The notes under the pieces: model-generated
The model's database searches: none
What the model saw: the letters and a program-made list of their open reading frames with translations, nothing else
Told to the model about the DNA's origin: nothing
IMG/VR virus record: IMGVR_UViG_3300028188_000029
Coordinates: 1-22,027 of that record
Direction: 5' to 3' (one strand)
DNA length: 22,027 nt
Origin: a virus
Position numbers and translations under genes: made by a program
Shown: positions 6,405 to 12,573 of the stretch, one piece after another
How positions within the stretch are numbered: the first letter of the stretch is position 1
Layout: each line of letters begins with the position of its first letter

Positions 6405-7019
6405 CTATTGCATACCTCTATTTAACTGGATAAGCTCGTTAATGGTAATTTGCATAACATTTCCAGTTTCTTTATCTCGTACTGTAACTTTGCTATTCTG
6501 CGTTGAAACACATGTTATAGATAGCCCGCGCCCTGTGTTCTCTGTGGTTGCTTGAGAAATTATTCTGCTACCATTATCGAATTCAATTGAACCTTTGTTG
6601 TAACTGGTAGCACCAGCCCTGATATGATCTGGACATAATTCGTATGCATAACGAATACGTTGCATAATTTCTAAAGCACCATCGTATTTGTGTGCTGCAA
6701 TTAAAATAGTCGATGATGGTTTAAACATTGCAAACCACAACAAATAGCCAGACGCTGCTGTAGTTTTTCCCAATTGCCTGCCAAGTAACGCTATCGAATG
6801 ATCATAGTTATGATATGTATCTACTAATCCTATCTGAAATGGATAAGGATCATACATTAGTTTTCCCTTAGTGGGATGCTGTATCCAGAAGAAGTTCTTC
6901 ATAAAGTAATGTGGTCCACTTACTGGATTAACACACTCAACAAAGTCAGTAATTTGGCCATCGGTGTATGCCGTTTTGACATGTGCTTTTTTAGTTAATA
7001 CACCATCCAATGATTTCAT
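6405..7019 (-). CDS. gp17: Large terminase gp17 N-terminal ATPase half fused to an intein N fragment
   Basis: Residues 1-169 are the terminase ATPase N-terminus. YDPYPFQIGLVDTYHNYDHSIALLG leads into the Walker A GRQLGKTT (80-87), followed by SSTILIAAHK and SIEFDNGSRIISQATTENTGRGLSIT, the conserved approach to Walker B. At Cys170 the terminase sequence stops and a 35-residue intein N fragment (CVSTQNSKVTVRDKETG... to Gln204) follows, ending in TAG. The rest of the ATPase resumes at 5254 on a separate gene. Unspliced, neither half has a complete ATPase site. The start lies 12 nt after the radical SAM stop, and that gap is GTAAATAACCGC, with no Shine-Dalgarno sequence. Confidence 0.9.
   Translation of the reverse strand: MKSLDGVLTKKAHVKTAYTDGQITDFVECVNPVSGPHYFMKNFFWIQHPTKGKLMYDPYPFQIGLVDTYHNYDHSIALLGRQLGKTTAASGYLLWFAMFKPSSTILIAAHKYDGALEIMQRIRYAYELCPDHIRAGATSYNKGSIEFDNGSRIISQATTENTGRGLSITCVSTQNSKVTVRDKETGNVMQITINELIQLNRGMQ
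6408..6512 (-). other. Split intein N fragment (35 residues)
   Basis: The fragment has the nucleophile Cys as residue 1 and a block A pattern, with beta strands VTVRD and VMQITINEL around a Gly turn. It is far shorter than the roughly 100-residue N fragments of DnaE-type split inteins and close in size to the AceL-TerL type (about 25 residues). The block B His is on the C fragment instead. Confidence 0.85.
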
Positions 7020-7024
7020 GCGGT

Positions 7025-7030
7025 TATTTA
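7025..7030 (-). promoter_or_regulatory. TAAATA box exactly 5 nt before terminase ATG 7019
   Basis: TAAATA-ACCGC-ATG fills the gap between the radical SAM stop and the terminase start. The 19 bases around it match the leader at 4181-4199 at 16 positions. Confidence 0.45.
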
Positions 7031-7031
7031 C

Positions 7032-7448
7032 CTAACCACCACAATTATCATTGCAAATTACTAGCTTTCCATCTTCAAATGTGTTTTTAGTCCAAGTATT
7101 AGATACATTAGAAAACCATTCAATACATTGTCCTATCGAATACTTAATAGCATTATTATACTGGATTAGATGCTTAAATTGATTGTTTGCTGCTTGATGG
7201 TAAATGCCATTGCCATATGTTTTTGGTTCAAACCCCAAATAGCAACATGGATAAACATCTCCCAATGATGATATATATATTTCATTGGTATGTTTAATTT
7301 CACAGTCTATTTTTCTAGGAGTTTTTTTATCCACTATATCTTCCAACAGGACTTCACTGGTTTTTCGATGTTCTATTGAGTAAGGATAGTTAACATCTTC
7401 ATTATCTTGTATCAAATGAATCTGTCCCCCCCCTCTTATTATGCACAT
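7032..7448 (-). CDS. Radical SAM/SPASM protein, C-terminal part after a frame break
   Basis: This frame carries the auxiliary cluster region. RKIDCEIKHTNEIYISSLG and DVYPCCYLGFE form the typical SPASM/twitch signature, followed by GQCIEWF and a terminal CNDNCGG, seven Cys in all. In the SPASM families these bind one or two extra [4Fe-4S] clusters. The apparent start at 7448 lies inside the upstream ORF and has no ribosome binding site. The real relation is continuity with 7402-8031: removing one G from a G8 run (C8 on the plus strand, 7426-7433) gives one 332-residue protein reading NKRGGQIHLIQ across the join. The stop lies 12 nt before terminase. Confidence 0.65.
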   Translation of the reverse strand: MCIIRGGGQIHLIQDNEDVNYPYSIEHRKTSEVLLEDIVDKKTPRKIDCEIKHTNEIYISSLGDVYPCCYLGFEPKTYGNGIYHQAANNQFKHLIQYNNAIKYSIGQCIEWFSNVSNTWTKNTFEDGKLVICNDNCGG

Positions 7449-8031
7449 TCAAATCATGTCTTGTATTATGCACTAAATTAAACGCACTGAATCCTATATT
7501 TTCAGTTATTTGGCGGATTTCATTGCGTTGTGTTTTATTATAAGCAAAATCAATTGTACTACAAATAGCTTTACCACCTGCATTTATAAATACTTCGGCA
7601 TTTTTTAAAATAACATTAAGAGATGTATTTTGTCTATATATTACATGTGTGTCATATAACCCATCAATACAGAACGATATAGTTATTCCTAATTTACCTA
7701 GTCTTTCCCAGAAATCAGTTCTTCTCCCTGAACCATTAGTAGATACAAATACAGCAATATTGCCATTTTGTTTTAATAACCATTCTATAATATCGGCACT
7801 TTCTGGATTCATTATAAAATCACCAAAGTTACCATTAATTCTTATCCGTTTTATTTGGTCAAGGAAATTATTATCAAATATTGACTGGACATCAGCCAAT
7901 GTTAGGTTACGTTCAATATATCCATCATTGTATGGCTGTCCATAAAAATTACGAGGACATCCAGAGCATCGCGCATTGCACAATGATGAAAGTTCAAGGT
8001 GGATACGGGCAATATCATTAACTAGTAACAT
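7402..8031 (-). CDS. Radical SAM protein, catalytic N-terminal part
   Basis: HLELSSLCNARCSGCPRN contains the radical SAM CxxxCxxC motif (C18, C22, C25) that binds the [4Fe-4S] cluster used to split S-adenosylmethionine. IRINGNFGDFIMNPE takes the GGE-motif position, and VFVSTNGSGRR and ISFCIDGL are the next barrel strands, as in SPASM-type radical SAM enzymes. The frame ends shortly after the G8 run where the C-terminal domain continues in +1. The substrate is unknown. Family members modify peptides, sugars or other small molecules. It follows the 392-residue possible glycosyltransferase after a structured spacer and terminator, and its start is TAAATA-ACCAT-ATG without a Shine-Dalgarno sequence. 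If the break is real, the protein lacks its auxiliary clusters. Confidence 0.82.
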   Translation of the reverse strand: MLLVNDIARIHLELSSLCNARCSGCPRNFYGQPYNDGYIERNLTLADVQSIFDNNFLDQIKRIRINGNFGDFIMNPESADIIEWLLKQNGNIAVFVSTNGSGRRTDFWERLGKLGITISFCIDGLYDTHVIYRQNTSLNVILKNAEVFINAGGKAICSTIDFAYNKTQRNEIRQITENIGFSAFNLVHNTRHDLNVHNKRGGTDSFDTR

Positions 8032-8036
8032 ATGGT

Positions 8037-8042
8037 TATTTA
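8037..8042 (-). promoter_or_regulatory. TAAATA box exactly 5 nt before radical SAM ATG 8031
   Basis: The box follows 10 nt after the T run of the terminator at 8053-8076, so a new transcript would be needed for efficient expression of the gene. This makes the promoter reading more likely here than elsewhere. Confidence 0.5.
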
Positions 8043-8052
8043 ATCAAATAAC

Positions 8053-8076
8053 AAAAAACCTACTAGAAAGTAGGTT
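8053..8076 (-). terminator. Rho-independent terminator upstream of the radical SAM gene
   Basis: The minus strand reads AACCTACT, loop TTCT, AGTAGGTT, then a run of T, giving an 8-bp perfect stem. It closes the transcript coming from the 392-residue gene and the structured region 8092-8150. Confidence 0.75.
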
Positions 8077-8091
8077 CAGTCTCGTTTTTCA

Positions 8092-8150
8092 AGTACGCTG
8101 GTAGCGAAAGCGTACTATGTGGTGGTTAGCACCGTCATAACCCTAGCGGT
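8092..8150 (-). ncRNA. Structured intergenic RNA: hairpin plus possible pseudoknot, ahead of a terminator
   Basis: In the 126-nt gap, AGTACGCT pairs with AGCGTACT around a 9-nt loop (8092-8116). Next to it, on the minus strand, ACCG, GGTTA, CGGT and TAACC occur in the order expected of an H-type pseudoknot (8150 to 8124), with short 4- and 5-bp stems. A terminator follows directly. This could be a small RNA or a stabilising 3' end of the upstream mRNA. I could not fit it to a tRNA. Confidence 0.35.
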
Positions 8151-8157
8151 CCCAAGG

Positions 8158-9336
8158 TTAAACTTTTTCTTTCATTTTGCCCTCAATTATATCATTGGCT
8201 CGTTTAACCGTTCTTACATCGATCCCACCAGTTACTGCCTGTATTAAATTGCTACCAACTAAATCACTAAATTCGTTGCTTAAAAATACATCGGGGTTTT
8301 CATTCAACCATCGGATGGCATCTATCATTGCCGTGTATCTTTCTTCATGATCTTTAATAAAATCAAACTGCTGTAAATGTGTCGGTAACAAATTCCACGC
8401 AGTATAAAAATTATTTTCATTCAGTAATGTGTTAATGTTTGATCCACCGAATGCAAAAGGTAAACTTTTAGCATAAAAACACTTGAGGGTTTTTTCTGTT
8501 ATGGTTAACTCATCGTTCTGCCATGCTGTTTCTGGGTATATCACGCAAGAATTGACAAAGTATATTGGTAAAACAGAATATCCAGGTGGGATTTTTCCAA
8601 ACTTCGCATTGATGCCTACATTTAGTTGGGTATCGTAATATGACTGCTGCCTTCCATCCGTTTCATCAACCCACACATCAATTTCATCTCTGTATTTAGA
8701 TTCCAACATACACCTAAAAGTGGTATCCTCATCGGTCTCCCAATACGAATGATTTGTGTTAACTACCTCCGATGCGTAAGTCGAATTAAAAATATTAACA
8801 TTTGTATTGTCTTTTATCTTATTAAAAAAATGATGCCTCCATGTTCTGTTTTGACCGTTAATTGCAATTATAGTTGGTTCTTTTTTTATAGTGCTAGCAT
8901 TCTTGCAATTTTCATAAAAATGAGGATAAAATTTACTAGTGAAATAGTCATTGGTATTTGATGCATCCGCCACAGAAGAAATTACTTTGTCGTATAATAA
9001 ATGCGTCTTACTTAAAATACTCTCAACCACATAATAAACATTATCAAAATCCTGAACTTTGTGCATGGCATCAGTCGAAACCCACAACGGTTCACTAGCA
9101 TTGCTTACGAATATTAAATCGAACTTTTTAATATACTCATTTGGTATATCATCGCTAGGCATACTATCAAACAGAATATTAATATCTGCATTCTCGTTAA
9201 AATCACTGAAATTTATTTGCCAATCTGATTCATAGCTATTATCACAATGTAGATGCTGTCTATACGCATACAATGCGTCAAATATCTGCAAAGAAACACT
9301 GGTATTGGAAACCTGCACGTTGATTACTCTATTCAT
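8158..9336 (-). CDS. Unknown 392-residue protein, possible glycosyltransferase
   Basis: The protein has no signal peptide or membrane segment. The N-terminal half has alternating strands and helices (INILFDSMP, FDLIFVSNAS). The C-terminal half contains NSCVIYPETAWQN and then LTITEKTLKCFYAKSLPFAFGG (about residues 277-298). That resembles the donor-binding segment of fucosyltransferase/exostosin-like enzymes, where TEK...ALxAGxxPI is conserved. The resemblance is by eye and weak, so the function is tentative. A sugar-transfer role would fit a neighbour of a radical SAM enzyme in a virion gene cluster. It is preceded by a 6-bp hairpin and TAAATA-TCACG-ATG without a Shine-Dalgarno sequence, and followed by a structured spacer and terminator. 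Confidence 0.7.
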   Translation of the reverse strand: MNRVINVQVSNTSVSLQIFDALYAYRQHLHCDNSYESDWQINFSDFNENADINILFDSMPSDDIPNEYIKKFDLIFVSNASEPLWVSTDAMHKVQDFDNVYYVVESILSKTHLLYDKVISSVADASNTNDYFTSKFYPHFYENCKNASTIKKEPTIIAINGQNRTWRHHFFNKIKDNTNVNIFNSTYASEVVNTNHSYWETDEDTTFRCMLESKYRDEIDVWVDETDGRQQSYYDTQLNVGINAKFGKIPPGYSVLPIYFVNSCVIYPETAWQNDELTITEKTLKCFYAKSLPFAFGGSNINTLLNENNFYTAWNLLPTHLQQFDFIKDHEERYTAMIDAIRWLNENPDVFLSNEFSDLVGSNLIQAVTGGIDVRTVKRANDIIEGKMKEKV

Positions 9337-9341
9337 CGTGA

Positions 9342-9347
9342 TATTTA
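9342..9347 (-). promoter_or_regulatory. TAAATA box exactly 5 nt before ATG 9336
   Basis: The minus strand reads GATAAATATCACG then ATG. It abuts the hairpin at 9349-9366. Confidence 0.45.
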
Positions 9348-9348
9348 T

Positions 9349-9366
9349 CGATGAGAACCTTCATCG
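9349..9366 (-). other. Small hairpin just before the TAAATA box
   Basis: CGATGA pairs with TCATCG around a 6-nt loop on the minus strand. There is no T run, so termination is unlikely. It occupies most of the 43-nt gap after the 88-residue gene. Confidence 0.4.
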
Positions 9367-9379
9367 GTAAAGTTGTGTC

Positions 9380-9646
9380 CTAAACTTTAAATCGTACTAC
9401 AACTTCACCACTCATAGTTTCATCAATATCCCATTGAACTGGTGATGATTCTAACCATTCGTTGAATTCTGCATATGCATCGGGTGCATTAGCATTATGT
9501 TTCGGGTTGCGCGGTGGGATATTAATATCAATAGTATTATTCGAAGAATATCTTTCGTTGCCGCCGATGTGCCTTGGTGCTTCATTTAATGGTTGGTATG
9601 GATCTACTGTTTCCATCAATTGCTTCATATTATCATGGTTATTCAT
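9380..9646 (-). CDS. Small unknown acidic protein (88 residues)
   Basis: I do not recognise it. The N-terminal half is polar and probably flexible (DNMKQLMETVDPYQPLNEAPRH, SNNTIDINIPPRNPK). The second half looks folded, with AYAEFNEWLESSPVQWDI and a final strand VVVRFKV. It begins 2 nt after the TAA of the 104-residue gene (GATTAAATATG), so it is translated from the same message, probably by coupling. It belongs to a run of six small unknown genes between the terminase small subunit and the 392-residue gene. Some may be minor virion or regulatory proteins. Confidence 0.65.
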   Translation of the reverse strand: MNNHDNMKQLMETVDPYQPLNEAPRHIGGNERYSSNNTIDINIPPRNPKHNANAPDAYAEFNEWLESSPVQWDIDETMSGEVVVRFKV

Positions 9647-9648
9647 AT

Positions 9649-9963
9649 TTAATCTCTGTTAAAAACTTCTCTATTACCTAATGTACCAAATGGTTGTTCG
9701 TATACACTATGTAGTACTGGTGAATTATCAAACTTGTGGTCTAATTCTTGAACAAACTTTTCAGCTTGTGCCATTATTGCTTCATCATCGGAGTCCCACA
9801 TACGCATCGAGAATTCAACAACATACCGTTTTTCGCGTGATGCTTCCGTTAATTCTGGATTAAGATCATCTTCCGTTATTTCCGAAAATGTCGGATTCTC
9901 GTTTAAAATTTCATCTCGATTGATTATATCCTGATATCTTTTTATCATGTCGGCTTCATTCAT
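9649..9963 (-). CDS. Small unknown acidic protein (104 residues)
   Basis: The protein is acidic and unassigned. The first 45 residues are helical and charged (ADMIKRYQDIINRDEILNE). Then YVVEFSMRMWDSDDEAIMAQ and AEKFVQELDHKF suggest a small alpha/beta domain. An AAGGAA ribosome binding site sits in the end of the preceding 78-residue gene, whose stop lies 3 nt before this ATG. Confidence 0.7.
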   Translation of the reverse strand: MNEADMIKRYQDIINRDEILNENPTFSEITEDDLNPELTEASREKRYVVEFSMRMWDSDDEAIMAQAEKFVQELDHKFDNSPVLHSVYEQPFGTLGNREVFNRD

Positions 9964-9966
9964 TTT

Positions 9967-10203
9967 CTATTTTTCCTTGATTGCATGCAATAATTCTTTG
10001 TCGGCTTTGTTATTATACAGTTCACCTACAATCTTGTTAGTTCTGGATAATTCCCTTTCCCATTCTTCTTTAGAAACTAAATCTCTTTCCATTTGGTCTA
10101 ATCTTTCATCATGTCTAGCGAAATTGTTCATAAACATTTTAAAAAAGAACCCAATTACTGGAAAAGCAACCAATGCTAATAGCCACTCTGCTTCAATACT
10201 CAT
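9967..10203 (-). CDS. Small membrane-anchored protein (78 residues)
   Basis: Residues 8-27 (LLALVAFPVIGFFFKMFM and neighbours) form one hydrophobic segment after a short N-terminus. The rest is a charged helix (NFARHDERLDQMERDLVSKEEW and on), likely a coiled coil. This is a single-pass inner-membrane layout. Holins and other lysis accessory proteins can look like this, but so do unrelated small phage membrane proteins, and no lysis gene is next to it. The start overlaps the stop of the 309-residue gene as ATGA, which points to translational coupling. Confidence 0.7.
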   Translation of the reverse strand: MSIEAEWLLALVAFPVIGFFFKMFMNNFARHDERLDQMERDLVSKEEWERELSRTNKIVGELYNNKADKELLHAIKEK

Positions 10204-11129
10204 TTGACTCTAGTTTCCGGACCTACCCACGTTTTACGCCCAGCTTGGTCATCCGCTTTGCGTTGAAGATACCTACCCCTTTCCCCATCTGACATTTGTT
10301 CTAGGTGTCGTGCCCTCATACGTGCCTTATTTTGCATCATTCTTGTATTGCTTGCCTTGCGATCGTGATATTCTGGGGGCTGGTTTGCTTCCCAGTCAGG
10401 GCCAAACGGATCATCTTCATTTAATCCATCACTTTCTAATGCCATTGGGTTATCACCCCCAGCAACAGGGTGGTATGATTTTGAAGGACTATTCAGCCCA
10501 CCCGACATACTCATTTGTAAATCTGCATCACCATATACTTCATCTGGTGCATTTGCATAGTCAGTGTCTTCATCCATATCACATCCACAATCAGTACACC
10601 CTTCATCGCCCAAGTCAACTATATCAAGCAACCCTGACATATCACCAACAGCATCCATCGGTGCGATAGATGTGTCTGGTTCAAATTCTATCTCTTGGTA
10701 TGCCGGTTCATTGCTTGTTCCAATCCCTGCCATTTTCAGCATACTCATTAATTCATTTGCATCTGCATCTTGTGCATTTACTTTAATACCATCTATTTCA
10801 TCTGGGTTATCACTTGTATTTGTAGTAATAGTAATTGTTTCATTTAATGCATTTTCATACATTTCTTCTAATTTAGTCATAGTTTTATCCTGTTCTTTGC
10901 TCTCTGTCGGCAATTCGGTAGCCGCTAATGCTTGTTGCATTTGTGTTTGTTGTTCCGATGCTTTTTTTTGCGAAACACTTAAATTTTTGTGATGTTTATA
11001 CATATACTGTTTTGATGCTTTTAATCCTTCTGGACTACGCGGAAATGATTGTATAGTCTTCCCATCCTGATCTTTTACATGATGTCCATTTATATCACTT
11101 GTTACCGTTGGTGTTTCAAAAAGTTGCAT
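10200..11129 (-). CDS. Unknown acidic low-complexity protein (309 residues)
   Basis: No family is recognised. The N-terminal 60 residues are basic and polar. Residues 82-95 (KTMTKLEEMYENAL) form a helix. DANELMSMLKMAGI (123-136) resembles EINDMLRLAGLN at the end of the 777-residue protein. The middle is very acidic and contains a Cys cluster, GCTDCGCD (C178, C181, C183). The C-terminus (about 255-309) is rich in Arg (NKARMRARHLEQMSDGER). Opposite charge at the two ends and disorder in between suggest a scaffold, chaperone or internal head protein, but this is speculation. AAAAGG precedes ATG 11129, which overlaps the last base of the upstream gene. Confidence 0.72.
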   Translation of the reverse strand: MQLFETPTVTSDINGHHVKDQDGKTIQSFPRSPEGLKASKQYMYKHHKNLSVSQKKASEQQTQMQQALAATELPTESKEQDKTMTKLEEMYENALNETITITTNTSDNPDEIDGIKVNAQDADANELMSMLKMAGIGTSNEPAYQEIEFEPDTSIAPMDAVGDMSGLLDIVDLGDEGCTDCGCDMDEDTDYANAPDEVYGDADLQMSMSGGLNSPSKSYHPVAGGDNPMALESDGLNEDDPFGPDWEANQPPEYHDRKASNTRMMQNKARMRARHLEQMSDGERGRYLQRKADDQAGRKTWVGPETRVK

Positions 11130-11707
11130 TATACCTTTTCTCTATTGTCCTGTGTAAATGGACTTTTAGTTCCTTGCGGTAGGTCATTAGTGGTCTTTGC
11201 CCTAGGAGTCTTGCCACCAGCTACTGTATATTCATTTTTGGCACGATTTTGTATCGCATCAGCTTGATAAGAATCACCATAGTCTTTATTAGCTTTTTTG
11301 TGTTCTGCTGAATCATTCGGCAAATCTCTGCCTAGCAAACCATCGTTGTCTGATTTTTCTTTATTGGATTCTTCATCATTCATACTATCATCGAATGCTT
11401 TGTTAAGAACAATAATTCTATTCGCTGCCACACCGCATTGTTTTGCAATTTCTACAAATTGTTCGGTGGAAGCTGGATAACTAAATGTTGCATCTAATAT
11501 ATTAACTGTTTCGTTCTCTAAACCGTTGAACCCCAATGGTTTTTTAGTAACTGGTGTCTTTTTTGGTCCAGTTAGGTTAACCAAATCAAATGCCGCAAAT
11601 GCTTTCTCCAGTTGATCTACTGTTTCGTCTGATAAATCACCAGCGATTTTTATTCTATAACTATAATCTTGTTTCGATTCTATTAAATATTCATTTAATG
11701 ATTTCAT
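11129..11707 (-). CDS. Unknown protein with a small folded N-terminal domain (192 residues)
   Basis: Residues 1-105 look like a compact alpha/beta domain: MKSLNEYLIES, YRIKIAGDLSDETVDQLEKAF, NETVNILDATFSYPAS, then helix TEQFVEIAKQCGV and strand NRIIVLN. The fold pattern beta-alpha-beta-beta-alpha-beta is ferredoxin-like. The last 85 residues are polar and probably disordered (SNKEKSDNDG, VAGGKTPRAKTTNDLPQ). The gene overlaps the next one by 1 nt. The leader contains a late-type TAAATA box about 36 nt upstream inside a hairpin, and AGGA about 10 nt before the ATG. Its role is unknown. Confidence 0.72.
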   Translation of the reverse strand: MKSLNEYLIESKQDYSYRIKIAGDLSDETVDQLEKAFAAFDLVNLTGPKKTPVTKKPLGFNGLENETVNILDATFSYPASTEQFVEIAKQCGVAANRIIVLNKAFDDSMNDEESNKEKSDNDGLLGRDLPNDSAEHKKANKDYGDSYQADAIQNRAKNEYTVAGGKTPRAKTTNDLPQGTKSPFTQDNREKV

Positions 11708-11729
11708 TTTTTATAAATCCTGTCTGTTT

Positions 11730-11753
11730 AATGCTTATATTATATTTAGCATT
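11730..11753 (-). promoter_or_regulatory. Hairpin with an embedded TAAATA box upstream of the 192-residue gene
   Basis: AATGCT pairs with AGCATT (6 bp) around an AT-rich loop. GCTAAATA at 11743-11750 on the minus strand would start transcription near 11737 and leave a leader of about 29 nt with an AGGA site, a conventional late-promoter arrangement. Confidence 0.4.
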
Positions 11754-11768
11754 AGTTTAATACTTTGT

Positions 11769-12101
11769 TTACCAATCTTCATCGTATGCGTCACCATAGT
11801 CACCATATGAATTAACCAACACAATTCCTCCACCGTTATCTGATGTTGCTTGTTCTACCCCAGTAATAAGTGCATAATCATCCATATACAAATCCTTTTG
11901 GGTGGAGTTATCCCCATTTAATAGCCACTCTTCAATATCGTAATCTCTTTCCGCATCGTAATCGGAGAAATAATTATGTTGCATTGCTAATTCTGATTGA
12001 GCCTTGTATTCTGCAATCATGCTATCTAGCATCCCTGCCATAACACTGCCTTCGTCATATAGTAATGATTCCTTGTCATTGTGATACTTGTATAAATTCA
12101 T
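11769..12101 (-). CDS. Small very acidic unknown protein (110 residues)
   Basis: The protein is strongly acidic, rich in Asp and Tyr, and ends in NSYGDYGDAYDEDW. It starts MNLYKYHNDKESLLYDEGS and has one helical stretch (AGMLDSMIAEYKAQSELAMQ). No known family is recognised. The start codon overlaps the stop of the small terminase gene (TAATG), so it is co-translated with gp16. A packaging accessory role is possible from position alone. Confidence 0.7.
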   Translation of the reverse strand: MNLYKYHNDKESLLYDEGSVMAGMLDSMIAEYKAQSELAMQHNYFSDYDAERDYDIEEWLLNGDNSTQKDLYMDDYALITGVEQATSDNGGGIVLVNSYGDYGDAYDEDW

Positions 12102-12568
12102 TAACTAGCATCCCCTTTGCCGTTAATCAATCGTTCCAACAATTCATTCCTGTCTAATATAGTGCCTTCTTCTGTCGGGAATTGATCCACACCTGTTTGA
12201 TCCAATTTTGCTTTTTTAAGTTGCAAATCAATCATTTTTAATTTTTTGTTTATTTTAGCAGTTCTTGCAGTAATAGCATGCCCTAGCATAGAACCAGCAG
12301 AATTAAATATTTCACTAGACCATCTTGCTTCCACATTCATTCCCAAGTCCATCAAGTCTTTATAACTTTCTGTAGCAAGGGTGGCAAGTGCGTCCATTTC
12401 TGAATCGCTTGATTCTAACCCACGAACCATAGGCAATGCTGATTCAATTTTATCTATGCTAGATAATATATCCACCGACATTATCTCACTTACCTTCTCC
12501 GATTCAGGAACTACCTCATCCAACAAAACATCAGTTGGCAAATTAAATAATTCTTCTAATTTTTTCAT
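12101..12568 (-). CDS. gp16: Small terminase subunit gp16
   Basis: The 155-residue protein is close in length to T4 gp16 (164). After an acidic N-terminus (NLPTDVLLDEVVPESEKV) it is almost all helical. The central coiled-coil region, EMDALATLATESYKDLMDLGMN and SSEIFNSAGSMLGHAITARTAKINKKLKMIDLQLKKAKLD, corresponds to the oligomerisation core conserved in gp16 of T4-like cyanophages. The small subunit forms a ring that recognises DNA and regulates the ATPase and nuclease of gp17, which lies about 5 kb downstream here instead of next door as in T4. The ATG is preceded by TAAATA-TCAGT, whose TAA is the stop codon of gp4. There is no Shine-Dalgarno sequence at useful distance. Confidence 0.8.
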   Translation of the reverse strand: MKKLEELFNLPTDVLLDEVVPESEKVSEIMSVDILSSIDKIESALPMVRGLESSDSEMDALATLATESYKDLMDLGMNVEARWSSEIFNSAGSMLGHAITARTAKINKKLKMIDLQLKKAKLDQTGVDQFPTEEGTILDRNELLERLINGKGDAS

Positions 12569-12573
12569 ACTGA

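Noticed and set aside
6405-6512. Group I intron instead of an intein in terminase
   Set aside because: The sequence at the break is translated intein blocks with Cys1 and a terminal His-Asn-Cys. The endonuclease has its own ribosome binding site, and no intron core was seen.
8092-8150. tRNA gene in the structured spacer
   Set aside because: No T-arm consensus, acceptor stem or anticodon arm could be fitted on either strand.
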